A DNA stretch of 64,000 bases, taken from Prinia subflava (taxonomy: Eukaryota; Chordata; Aves; Passeriformes; Cisticolidae). The stretch covers positions 9,003,162 through 9,067,161 of the forward strand of contig NC_086283.1 in the NCBI RefSeq assembly GCF_021018805.1, read 5' to 3'. The position numbers and the translations under genes were made by a program. The notes beneath the pieces are model-generated. The model was not told where the DNA came from. It worked only from the letters and a program-made list of their open reading frames with translations, and made no database searches. This document shows positions 1-12,400 of the stretch, in pieces. Numbering within the stretch: position 1 is the first letter of the stretch; the number at the start of each line of letters is the position of its first letter.

Positions 1-790
1 AGGAATTTTCTGTTGCCGTAATTACTCAAGTAAAGATTATTAGCGCTGCTTCCTCCCAGCTAAAACATCAAAGCATCTTTTACTTAATTTCATTTGCTTC
101 ATACACTAGTAAGTGTCAGCATCTTAATTAATTTTAATTTATCCATTTCTTTGTCCAATTTTTAATTTTTAAATTGCTCTTTCTTTCTTTCCACAAATTT
201 ATGCCATATCATCCCAACTACACATGTTGTTAAATCTCAGAACAGCAATGCATGCAGCTACAGAGTGCTAAAGACAGAAAGTGTGAGAAAATATGAAAAT
301 TTCATTCTTACTCAGTCTCTCTGGGCCACCTGTCAACCACTGCAATTTTCCCCTCTTATATCAGGTCAGTTTTAGATCCAAAGATTGTTTTGGTTCTTGA
401 AGTCTGAAAGGCACAAATATGTAGTTAACGTCATGGACTGATGATTGAATTGAAACTGTAGTTTATTTGGCCTCTGGGTGAGGGCAAAATTTTTTTTGTA
501 AAAAACCTTTTTTTTTTCACTCTGCTGAAGGTGGTGGTGTTAGTTTACTTCAGGAACAACCATTTAAATATTTTTTGAGCTCTTCAGCAAGTGACATCTT
601 TGGAGGAATTATTCTCTGTGTGAGATGTTTCAGTCTTGACACTTGCAAGGGTTCAGTTGCATGCTTACTTAAAAGAAAGAAAAATCCATAGTGCTGCTAC
701 AGACCAGGACAGATGCAGGGGGAAAAAAAAAGGATTATTCAATAATGGCACTCATTTTTTCCTTCTTATTCTAACACAAACTCATTTATT

Positions 791-812
791 AAAAAAAAAA
801 AAAAAAAAAAAA
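791..812 (+). repeat. Poly(A) run
   Basis: 22 consecutive A. No retrogene body is recognised before it. Confidence 0.9.
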
Positions 813-3800
813 GTTGGTTCAAAATCTGTTATCAAATCTAAATACCTGAAATTGCATGTGAAAATGCAGGAAATGTCAGAAATGCTGCTAGTCTTTCTGG
901 GGTTGTCAAGGGTGGTGAAGACTTACTCTTCTCAGTGGTCAAGTAGAATGAATCACTGTCTGCAGCTGGGATTATACAAAATAAAACAAGATATAAGCTA
1001 ACTTTTTTGATTTGAAAGAAAATCAATTCTAACAAAAAATTAGTTCTCACATGTAGGCAGCATGGCAAATACAAGGTGAGCGGTGTCATTTATTTAGAAT
1101 GGGAATTTATGAATTCCTCAAAATATTTTTTGTCTTCATGGTAATGATCATGCACAGTAATTCCTTGAGAACACACATAAAGCACAAGAACAAGAAGGTG
1201 TCAGAAGAAATTAGGTGCATCTTTCATGAGTTTGCATAGCTTTCTGTGCATCCACATCACTTTCTGGGACATCAGTCCTCAATTTTGCACAGAAATATGT
1301 ATGTAACTGGGTATTTTATCAAATCTTATAATATATTTTCCTTCCTGCTCAATCATGTTCCAGTCCTAGGGAGCAAACACTTCAAAAGGTGTATTCTCCA
1401 GCTACCAAAATATATATTCAATACATCCAGGGCTGACCATTCTCTTTCAAGACCTCAACACATACTAAGACACTAACCTGTTGCATTTCAACTTCTTCCA
1501 TCCCAACCAACACTTCTTTCTGTGATACATATTAAACTGAGCATTGAATGAAACACAGAGGTGAACACTGAGGTGTCTGATACAGATCGTTCAAACAAGT
1601 GCTCTTATCTCTGGGTCACAGGCTCATCCTGTTCCAGGTTTGCTTTTTCTTCAGTTCTTTAGTGGACACTGGCCCAGTTTCAACAGAAGAAGTGGAAGTC
1701 CAGAGCAGCATCATGATCCAGACTTTTAGAAAGCTGGAGACAGGCTTAATTCACCACAGCTCCCAGGAAGATACAGGATTTCACAGCAATTGCACACTGT
1801 GTAGATTAGGACTCTTAGCCAGCTGGCTAGTACGTGATCAGCACTAACAGCAATGACACTGACTGAAAAGCATAAATTCTGCTACTGAAATAGAAATTAG
1901 AAACATTGCTTATCATACACTAGCTCTCAGGATAATATTTTGGGTTGTAGATCCAAGTAGAAAAGGTTATTTCTCTGATGTTATAAAGTAGTTGTATAAT
2001 GTCTACAGAGACACAACTCCATACACTCCCTACTTACAACTCTTAGAATTACTTTTGTGCCCTCCCTGCTCTTATTAAGAACTTTCAAGACCTATTTGTA
2101 CTTTTAACCACAAATCACATTTGCACTTGATGCAAATGATATTTGCATCATGTAGCTGCTTTTGTTGACCCTTGCAATAGTGTCATGGAAATGCACAACA
2201 AATCTTTAAAATCATATTTGCAATAATTTTGGACTAGCTAGAGTAGGAACCTTCAATTCTTCTCGACTGGAGAAGTAGATGAAATAACCACCTTATTTTT
2301 ACTTGTATAAAGAGCATTACAAATGCAGTACCTTTTGTTACTGAAACTATTTCTAAATCTAGTCGTTTGAATATCAAAGCATTGTATAAATTACCAGACA
2401 CACTCACTTTAAAAAGCTCACCATCCATTGCCTTTGACCCTTCAAAAATGAGTAAATAAAACTGAGATGCAGAGGCAGGCATAAATTAAGAGACCAATTA
2501 AATTTTTACAGCACCCAAAAGGTAAAAAGGGATGAATTGAATACCCTCTGAATGGAAAATAAAAATGTTCCCATTAAGGGAATATATACATTCAGTATTT
2601 TTTAAGAATAAAAACCACAGCTAATCATCATAAATAGAATAACAAGATATTATAAAGTAAACTGAACAGAAAGGTCTCAGCACCAGAAAGGAGACACTTC
2701 TGGTGGGATTTTTGCAGAAAAATCTGTAGAATAAGAAAGGATTCAGTTAATCAATTATATTTAAATTTCACATAGTTTTTCCCTTTAAGAGACAAAAATG
2801 CAAGCACTGTGCAGCTATCACACAAAACCAGCTAGTGCATGTGAGCATTTATTTCATGCAGAGAATGACTTTTGTCTGCAGCAGGCATGGGAGTAGAGTG
2901 CACATCACACTCTGTTCTAGGAATTGTTACAATAGAGCCTTCATGCTCTCCCTTGAAAGGAAACCAAGACACAAGAAGAGATGGTGCTGATGTAACTCTT
3001 TTAACAGAATACTTCAGGAATAGTGGGAGGTTTGGGGGTTTGTTTGTTTGTTAGTTCAGCTTTGATACTGAGCATAGACAAAAAAAATGTCCAAGAGAAG
3101 TAACTGCAAATGGTGAAGTTTTCAATACTACACTGGACTCCCAATGTAGTCAACAAATTTGAGACCACTCTATTCTTACATACTTGCTTAATGTGGATTG
3201 CTTATACTCTTTCCCCTCTTCTTGAACATCAAGCTGCTCAGCAGGTACCCATTTACTTACCTGGCAGCTCTTACATTGCTCACCCTTTTCCATTTCCTTA
3301 CCTCCAGACCAGAGCTAAGGACCTATCACCTTCCACTGACAAAAGCAGCAAAACTCATCCTGATCTTTGCCAGAATAAGGGCTGGATGCAAATTAACAGA
3401 CAGTTATTCAGCTGTAGTTCATTCCAAAGGAACTGCATGAAAAATGGTAGTGAACAGAAAAGGGACCTGGTCTCATAATAACAGTGTACTCTCAGGAGCT
3501 TAGTAGGGCACTTAGGAATCAGAAGACCACTGATTGCAGCTTTTTCTTTTCACTTATCCCTCACAACCGTCTTTTATCCATCCTTATGGCTGTTCACAAG
3601 GCTGTGGTGTAGTGTGGATTGGTGGTAAGGGTTAAGCAGGATGCCTAAGGTAGCACCTCTGAATTATCTCCAGGCTGTGATTCCTTAACTCCTTAGCAGC
3701 ACCGACAGCTGTCTTGTGCTGTGCTTCAAATTCCCCTGTTCCTTTTTCAACTTATTTACTGGGAACTTCTCAGCCAATCAACTCAAGGAATGAAAGCCTG

Positions 3801-4801
3801 TCACTTCAGCCATAACTGCAACACACTGTGTTGTTTCCTTTGGCTAACAATGACAGGGACGGAAATTATTTTAAATTCAGTTTATCTCTTAAATTATAAA
3901 AAGGTATTTTATTGCCATTTCCACTTCCATTCCAAGTTTCCAAATCCTACCTCAGCATTTGTTGTTAGTTGTATTTCTCTAAACAAGTCTTACAAAAATT
4001 TCTGCAAGTAGATGCATAAGCTGTGTTTGCACAGATCCCCACCCAACAAACACAAGTGATCATCTTTGGAGCTGAAATAAGGGCCAATTCTAGCAATGTA
4101 TTTGATGACTTATAACCACAGCATGGCAGAAACAAGGTGAAGAGCTACCATCATTTCATCCCCTCAAAGAAAAAGAGCTTCATAAATCATTCTTCAACTC
4201 TGTCTTCAAACCAGGAAATTTTAATAATTTATACAGCTATGTGTGGTAGCCACAGTTGGCAGTTCAGCATGACTTCATTTGCATTAGTTACCAAATATTA
4301 AATATAATTTTTTCTGTCCAGTAGTTTAACTCATTGCTTTTCTGCACTGCCCTCTATTTCTCCTTAATTATGTATCTGTGGAGACAGAAACGCAGCTCTC
4401 ATTTGATCCTGTGATAGCCTGTATTTGGTCTGTAATGTGTGGCTTCAAATGCAAGACACAAGCTCTTTTCTTTAAATACAATAGTATCTTCTGAAATTTT
4501 TTGTCTTGAACATGAAAGGGAGCAAAACCATTGCCCAGGCAGTGATTGCTAAAAGTCTAAGTTCCTGTTATCTTGATTGGACACGTATATGGACAGCTGC
4601 TATTCCAAGAAAGATATTTCTTTCCAAAAATCTTGAAAGTTTCTGTATTCCAAAAACTTGCAAGAATTCTTTAAATGTACAGTGAACTGCAAATATTTTT
4701 AGTCTGTAAGAAATCATTGTAACTTTTAAAAATTCATGCTTTAAAAAAAAGGGGTTTACTTTAATTTCCTGCCATTTTCTGTGATTAATTTAAGAAAATG
4801 T

Positions 4802-4835
4802 AAAGTTTGACACTACTTATTCAGTGTCAAACTTT
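4802..4835. repeat. Perfect 13-bp inverted repeat (hairpin, 8-base loop)
   Basis: AAAGTTTGACACT at 4802-4814 is the exact reverse complement of 4823-4835, with eight bases between. Both arms can be read directly. Function unknown. Confidence 0.85.
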
Positions 4836-5403
4836 TTATGGCCCTGAAATTTAAGGGAGTTTAGTGTTCTTCCATTATCTTTGTTTAGAGCAAACTGAAG
4901 TAAAAACTAGGCTTCACAAACAATAGAAATAGAAGTGATCAGAGATCAACGATTCAGATACTGTAGGGATCTCATAATCGGAATTTTATGCCTTTCATGT
5001 CGTGTACAGAGATGTGGAGAGAGGCCTTAGGAGAGATAAATGCATTGTACAATAAAAGTTAAAATCAAATTTCTATCACTATTGCCACCAGCCTAGGTCT
5101 GAGCTTTCCAAGCTGAGGTTTCTGTCTAGTCTCCCCATGGTGCTCTAACATGGGGCTGTTCCAGCCACATTGGTAAAAGAAAGGTGAGCAAAGGACAGAC
5201 TTCAACACTCTACCTGACAAAACATGTCAGATAAATAACTTCAGACAAGCAAGGCAAATGTTCCCATGTGCACACAAAGATTCTTTGCTCAGCCCACACA
5301 CCCAAATTTCCTGTTCAGTCCCACAAGTTTCACAGAAAGGCTTTGGGTGCTCACTGATATTGCTGTCTTTGAGTAAAACAGGCAGCTGAATATTCTTAAT
5401 ACT

Positions 5404-5426
5404 CCCTCATGGTAACACCATGAGGG
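5404..5426. repeat. Perfect 10-bp inverted repeat (3-base loop)
   Basis: CCCTCATGGT at 5404-5413 pairs exactly with ACCATGAGGG at 5417-5426, with loop AAC. Function unknown. Confidence 0.8.
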
Positions 5427-5869
5427 CAAAAGACACCCCATGCTCTTGAAGCACAAGTCTAGGTCACAACCATTTTGTGTGGCTTTGACATAAGAACTAA
5501 TGCTTTGACACTGGAACTAATGCTATTAAACTTTCTTGTATATGACTACTAAAAATGCTGGAACTAAGAGACATCTGACTGATGGCATATCTATACAGGA
5601 AAAATTATCTCTGCTAAGAAAATTACAGAGGAAGAAGGAAATTACATAGCACAGTGATATCTAGGAAATCTAAATAAGAAGTTGCTGCACATAACAGACT
5701 GGCCAAGTCACAGAGGCACTCTGCTAACCTTGATAGAACAAACACACCAGAACACAACACCTTAAAAAGCCTCTTTAAAGCGGTGATTTTTTTATCAAAC
5801 ATTAAATGTGGGGTGATAAAAATTCTGAAACATAGTGACTAAAATGGAATGGATTGGGATGAAATGAGA

Positions 5870-6412
5870 AGCAGTGAAATGGACCAAACCTTGCCAAATT
5901 GATCCTCATTGAAGTCACAAGATGTCATTTTCTTTCATGAAATGAAGGCTTTCCTTTCATGAAAGGAAATGAAACCTTGAAATCAGAGAAGAAAATCTAA
6001 CAAGCACTCTGGAAAGGAGACATGATGAAATAAAATGCAATTTTAAAAAAAAGAAAATTGTGAAAAGGAGTGACTACAACCAAATGGATTGCCATGAAAG
6101 GAGCTTCAATGAAAAGAACCAACACTTGCCAAATTATACTTATTGAAATCTTGAAATCAGGGGACAAAGTCAAACGAAAAAACAGGAGAAGAAATTGATG
6201 AAAGGAAATGCTGGGGGAAAAAAATATGCACTGAAATGGAAACAGTAAAAGGGAAAGGGGTGACATGAAGTGCAGGGAAATGGACCCTTGCTGAATTGAT
6301 CCTCATTTAAATGGCAAGATTTTACTCCCTTTCATGAAAGGAAATAAAATCTTGAAATCAGGGAACAAAGTCAAATGAAAAGACAGAAGAAGAAATTGAT
6401 GAAAGGAAATTG
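5870..6412. repeat. Diverged tandem repeat, about three units, with a 20-bp palindrome
   Basis: Units beginning near 5878, 6113 and 6278 share the series TTGCC(A)AATT, CTCATT or TTATTGAA, CTTGAAATCAG, ACAAAGTCAAA and GAAGAAATTGATGAAAGG, in the same order and with small changes. Spacing is uneven (about 235 and 165 bases), so units have gained or lost parts. A perfect palindrome, TTTCCTTTCATGAAAGGAAA, lies at 5950-5969. A shorter 14-bp version is at 6328-6341. Confidence 0.65.
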
Positions 6413-8910
6413 TTTTTAAAAACCCCCATACAAGTAACATCCAACTGGGCTTACTCTATCAGTAGCTACTCCAGGCAGTCTGAGTAAAATGGATGATTTA
6501 AGAACTTAGTATTTTCTCTTTGTTAAAGTCAGTTTCCTTAAATATTTCTTCAGTGATCCATTTTCTCTCACTCACTTCCAGCATGTATTAAAATTTCTTT
6601 AGTCATGATGCTTAGAATGGTTCTGTGTTACAGTCTGTTCTGTACTATTACAACAGCTGGCAGAAGAGATGAGCAACAAAGCTCTGTTAGAGTAAGTTTC
6701 CATAGCAGTATTTCTCACAACAGGAACAGATGAGAAATGGGATGATGCAGGCTCCATATGCTTCCCTTTAAGCAGAACTGGAAATGGAGATAGGTAAGAA
6801 ATTGTAACCAAAAGTCCCAAATTGCAGGGATTTCTATTCAGCCTCTATCAAGAAGCAACGGCTGTCAAAACGATTATTTCAGTACTCTGAAGCAACAATG
6901 TGAACTGGCTGATGAATTTACCTTTGAGCAGACATTGTGACTCCCAAGCTATTCGTCTGTATTAGAAAGTCTGGCCTTTCAGCCATTTTTCCAAGACAAC
7001 AAGATTATTTGTACCATTTTAACAATTAATACTTACGGAAACTGCTATTACTCATAAAGAAAAAATTCACAGGGTTTCTATTATAGTCTCTCTATATAAT
7101 GAAAATATTGGGAAAAAGAATTGGTTTTCCTCCCTAAATGACATGGAAAAGTCGTTAGCCTGAAGAAAATGAATCCTACGAAACCCAGTGTGAGATGGGT
7201 TGGGTCCATGCCTGAGACAAGTCATTGCTTTTGTTAATACAATGATTCATGTGTAATAATAACAGTGAGCACTTGCACACTGTTTATATCCATATTTTCC
7301 AAAAAGCTTTGTAAACATTAGTCACTTATGTTACAGAACAAGCATCCAAAGGAAGTAATTATTAGATAAATGCCTGAAGAACACAACCTAGAGGTATTTT
7401 CTTTAACCTTTTCTCATGCTTTGACTTTCAGATACTTCTAACATAAATCTCTGCTGGAAAATCATTCAGATAATTACTGTGAATTACTGTTTACAAGTTT
7501 ATTTTTTTACTTCAGCTGCAGAAGTGAGCCATTTAAAAGACAGTCTGTCTTACTCCTTTCCAAAAAATCTTCCTATGAACTAGTCGTTGCATTTAAACAC
7601 CGTGAAAGGACAAGTAATGTGTGGCTTTTTGAAAGGTGGCTGTTCTTCATTCAGAATGCTGTTGCTGTCCTAGATGGCCTGTACACCATGGTAAACTTCA
7701 TTAAAAACAAAACAGCTTGTTTCTGCTCTGTATTTCTCACAGCTTTCAGGCAGCTATTTTGAAAATAATTGTATTTAGAGAAAATTAATATTGCCAGCTT
7801 TTACAAAAGAGAATAAGTACCTTGACTAACATTTAATAAAAGTCTGACTTATATGAATAAGAGCTTGGTGGTGGAAGGTCCTTCTTTGAAATTAATTCTG
7901 CTATTTTTGCAGAGATTTGCTTTACTGGACAACAGCTATACAGTGAGCTCTGTCCTTCGTGCTTCTATATATCCGTCAGCTTCCTCCTAAAGCCTAGAAC
8001 CTTTACATTTCCTTCTCTCTAATTAACACCATTCTTACAGGTGTCTGGGAAGAGCTGGAAGTGCCGCCTGCAGCAAGGGTGTGCCACACACAAGTCACTG
8101 TAAGAGCAACAGTGAGCCCTCCTAGACTGCATGACTTACTCATGGATGTCCATATCAGAGGCTTTGAAAGGAAGGCCTAGGGTGTGTTTTCCCAAGGTGT
8201 AAAAACAGACTAAAAAACCCAGAATATTTCATCACTAAAAATGCAATACTCAGTCTTCTAAGACCCTGTACCTCAACTTAGATGCTTTTGAGATTATCTG
8301 AATCACTGCTAATGATTTTGTTAATTCCAGGCAAGGGCTCCAGAGCAGTTCCTTACACATGTTTGTTAGCTTCCACTGGACTAGCTGGGCTGATAAAGGG
8401 CTCACTTCAGTTGCTCTAAATCAAAATTCAGACCCAAATGCCTGAAATGAATGCCATTACTGAACTGCAAATACTGCCACTCTTTTGAAAATATCACTAG
8501 CTCTTCTTAGTGTTTGAAAATACATCATTTCCTCTCTTCAGTGTTTTCCATTGACTCCCCCAACATCTCTTGCAAAATGTCAGCATTCTTCTTCAATGAC
8601 AGTGTATATTTTTTACAGTGTTTGATGTCTTATTGCTGTATTACTTAATTGATTGTTTTCTTAAAAAGAAACTGTATTGACCTTTAAGAATTAGGTATGA
8701 CAGACATAAATGTAAACAGCCTCCTGCCCTTCTGAAGCAAATGCTATTTTTTGCCCTTGTCATTTAGGCTGCCTTCAGTTTTCTTTTGTCAGTATAATTC
8801 TTAGATTCTTATCCAAAGAGAATAACAGTTACGCTGTCAGGCTGGCACAGACTTTATTTCGCAGATACAAGGCAAATTAAAAGATTAAATTAATCAACCA
8901 GCTTGATTAT

Positions 8911-9360
8911 CATAGAATCATAAAATTAGAAAATATCTCTAATACCAAGTCCAGTTGTTAACCTAGCACCACTAAGTTACCAGTAAGCCATGTCCCTAAG
9001 TGCCACATCTACCTGTCTTGCAAATACTTACAGAGTTAGCAGTTAGGGATTCCACCATTTCCCTGGGCAACCCGTACCAATGCTTGAAGAAATTTTTCTT
9101 AATATCAAACCTAAACCTCCGCTTCTTCAAGTTGAGACCATGTCCTCTTGTCAGGTTGCTTGTTACTTGGGAGAAGATAATGACCCCCACCCATCTACAA
9201 CCTCTTTCAGGCAGCTGTAGAGTGACACAACTCATTCTCTCTAGGCTAAACACACCTCCAGCTCCCTCAGCCAGTCCTCCCAGGACTTGTGCTCCAGACC
9301 CTTCCCCAGCTCCATTGCCTTTCTCTGGACATGCTTCAGCCCCTCAGTGCCCTTGTAGTC
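8911..9360 (-). repeat. CR1 LINE 3' fragment
   Basis: Read on the minus strand, this ends in TTTATGATTCTATGATAATC, the CR1 3' tail. It contains the usual 3'-region phrases: GTCCAGAGAAAGGCAATGGA, CAAGTAACAAGCAACCTGAC, GGTTTAGGTTTGATATTAAG and TTGCCCAGGGAAATGGT. It is 5'-truncated, as most avian CR1 copies are. The remnant frame is broken and non-coding. Confidence 0.9.
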
Positions 9361-9364
9361 AGGA

Positions 9365-9424
9365 CATATATACACATACATATATATATATGTGTGTGTA
9401 TATATATATATATATATATGTATG
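9365..9424. repeat. TA/TG compound microsatellite
   Basis: Runs of TATATA and TGTGTG/CACATA make up about 60 bases directly at the truncated 5' end of the neighbouring CR1 fragment. Confidence 0.9.
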
Positions 9425-12400
9425 CATGGTAGCACATTTACATGGGATTTGGAGCTAGGGGTGGTAACAATTTATAATGACAAAATACATCTCAAATGTA
9501 CCTAGGAGTCTATGATTCCACCACAGACAAAAGCCACAGAGTATATATAGCAGAAAAGATGATGTCAGTTTTCTGTGCTGGGAGATGATTTCCTGGATTA
9601 GATGATTAATTGCATTAGGAAAGCATCTTGCAAAAAGACAAAGCCTGTGGGACAAAGAGCCATTCTGACAGGAAAGAGCTCTGCACAAAGGTGACAACAT
9701 ACATTGATTAGCATATCAATATGAATTTGTCAGTCATATAAACCTGCAGTGCCAGGTTGCGCTTTGCTTTACAAAAAGAACAGTTTGCTCTTTTCAAACA
9801 AGAGGTGACAGCAGTGAATAACACAGTTGATGCTCCAGATTGATGGCAGTTGTGGTGCAGGAGTTGCAACTGGATAAAGAAAATCCCTTTTTTATGTCCA
9901 TATTATCAAAATACTATTTCCTGACATTATGACTTTGGGCTGCTGGTAAAGAGATGCCACAAGCTGGATGGTATGCAAAAAAACCAGCCTCCGGTGTACA
10001 GCCATGAAAAATTCCAATCTGTACTCTGGTCCTGAATCAAGACAAAAATATCAACACAGAGCTGGAGATTTTTTTCCCACATGGAAATTCTCAAAAGTTT
10101 AGATTAAAAAAAAATCAAAACCAAACAATAAAAACCCCACCCTAATGCAAAATGCTTTGCAGTATTTCATAAAAGAAAAAAATTTCAGAGTCTGCAAATC
10201 GAATGCTTTCATTTGAAGTCTGGAGACATGAGAAGCATCTGGACTTTGTGTTAATGGAGGATGAATAAAATTCTGCTGCTGAAAGACAGGGGTCTAAACA
10301 AGGCTGCTCTGTGGTGACAGATAAAACTGCATCCATCGCTAGGGGTGCCTGTCGAAATCCATCATTATACAAGCCTTAATATAACCACAGAAAAAAGCAG
10401 TGTTTCAGTCTTTCCTCCTCTCCCTCATCCCCCAAACAATTTGGTTCAATTTCCTATTATCTTCAATGCTTTCCTTCCAGTCACCTATTCCAATCTGCTA
10501 TTCAGTGATTTTTCTATAACTCTTTAGTCCTTCCTTTGGATTCTTTTTCTCCAGTTTTCTCTCTTTTTGTAGTGAATGTAAATTGGTTGTAGTGGCTGTC
10601 ATTGTCTGTTTCCACAGGCTCAGACCCCAATTGCCCCTTACTTTTCCTTTCTGGGCATCCCACACACTAACTCAGTAAGGAATAAGAACATGAAGGAAAA
10701 ACACTGCTTTGCAGCAGGGAACATTAATTCATCTTTCTAAGACAGCAATATTTCATTAGGGCAATGCTGGAATTTGTATGCCAGCCCAAGATTTCTCTAT
10801 CTTTATCATCCATAAAAGAAAATGCGTGTTCTACAGCCCCTTTCTACACCAGATAAATCTGGAAATGAATCCATTAGATAACACTCTGAATACATGAAGC
10901 CCGACAAAAGAAATTAGTTTCTTCAGCCTACAAATGCTACCTCTGCACATAATTCCTACCACTACAAATTCTATTTGATAAAATTAGATTATTTGAACAA
11001 TTTAGGGAGACAACAAACATTTTATCAACACCCACCATCTGGTTTTAAAGGAGCAGAAGATTTATAAAATAGTTCCAATCCCCAGTGCTTGCTACATGAG
11101 AACAAATTATTTTCCAACAATAGCCTGAAGGGAATGTAAGAGATTTAATCGAATTTTTTTTTTCTGTCTGCCTTAGGAAAGGTAAGGAAGACTTATATTT
11201 TAATTTTTACAATTCCAGTTCCCTGACCTGCTTTCACAGTCTTTTCATCAGCTACTCTGTTATAACAGCCAGTGCATCAGGCAAGTGTAGCTGCATCTGT
11301 CTTCTACAGTGAGGCTCAGTTTGTAAGTTTGTAATTCCATAGAACTCATTTTCATTTGTCACTTTTTGGAGTCAAACATCTTGTTCAACCATAAGACACA
11401 AAAATTATCTTCAAAACATCCTTTGTCTGTATTTGTTCACATGAAAAGGGGTGTGCACATGTGTGAAAAATTCAGGCTGTGAACATCTTCCTTTGCTGTT
11501 TACCTAGACAGGGAAAGCTGTTCATCTTTGAAAGAAATCCAGTAAAGCTAGAAAGCATTTTTAGCAAGATATTGCTAGCTGCTGCCAACCCTAAATGAAC
11601 GGTATTTTTTAAAGAGAAAAGTGTTGTTGCCATATTAATATGGTTCGAGAAATCGCCAGAGGATCAAATACTATCACTGTTAACACAATGACACATCACA
11701 GGTGTAGACACACTGTCAATCCACCTGCCTTGAATCTGGGATCAGGAAAGCAGTAGCAAGGCTATCTGCTAGTTTTTTTATCATTTCCACATAAAAGCTG
11801 TTTTTTAGTTCCAAAACCAGCAACGAGAATCAGGAGTGGCTTGTTACTCGAGAATTAATAAAAATAATCTTAAAAGAACAGGACAATAGAAATGATCATA
11901 AAGAACAAGATAAAAATCTAAGCACCTTCTATGATGTTAAAAATTTATTAGTCATCAAATCTAAATGCTAATTCTTGGAGCCAAATTAATAAGACACATT
12001 CTTTATAAATTATATTTAGTTACTACATTTTGCTTTCATGCCTTTCCCTCCCTCTTTGCTACTGCTTGTTCAAAACTCATCTAGTGATATATGTCATATC
12101 CACAAAAAATAAATTAGCCTAAGTAATTTCACCTCAGAAAATTAATTGCCTTCTTTTCTGTTGCCTTACAATACCTCTGGAACTTGCTGAATTATTGAGA
12201 AAGGTTAGGTCACTTGAACTCTTGTTCTCACTTAAATAATTGCTTTCAATATGAATATAGAAAATCGAATTAATAGGAACTTCTTTGTAAATATATGTCA
12301 TAGCAGAAATAAAATAGTGCAATGGTTTACAGAAAAGGTGCAAGAGACTGAATGACTTCTTGAAGCCACAAATTGAATTTCACTGATATGGCAGTAGTTG

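Noticed and set aside
791..812. Poly(A) run as the tail of a processed pseudogene
   Set aside because: No coding remnant or target-site duplication is recognised upstream of the run. The same holds for 38035-38065.
8996..9458. Frames on both strands around 9.0-9.46 kb
   Set aside because: They lie in the non-coding 3' part of a CR1 copy and its microsatellite, and are broken remnants.
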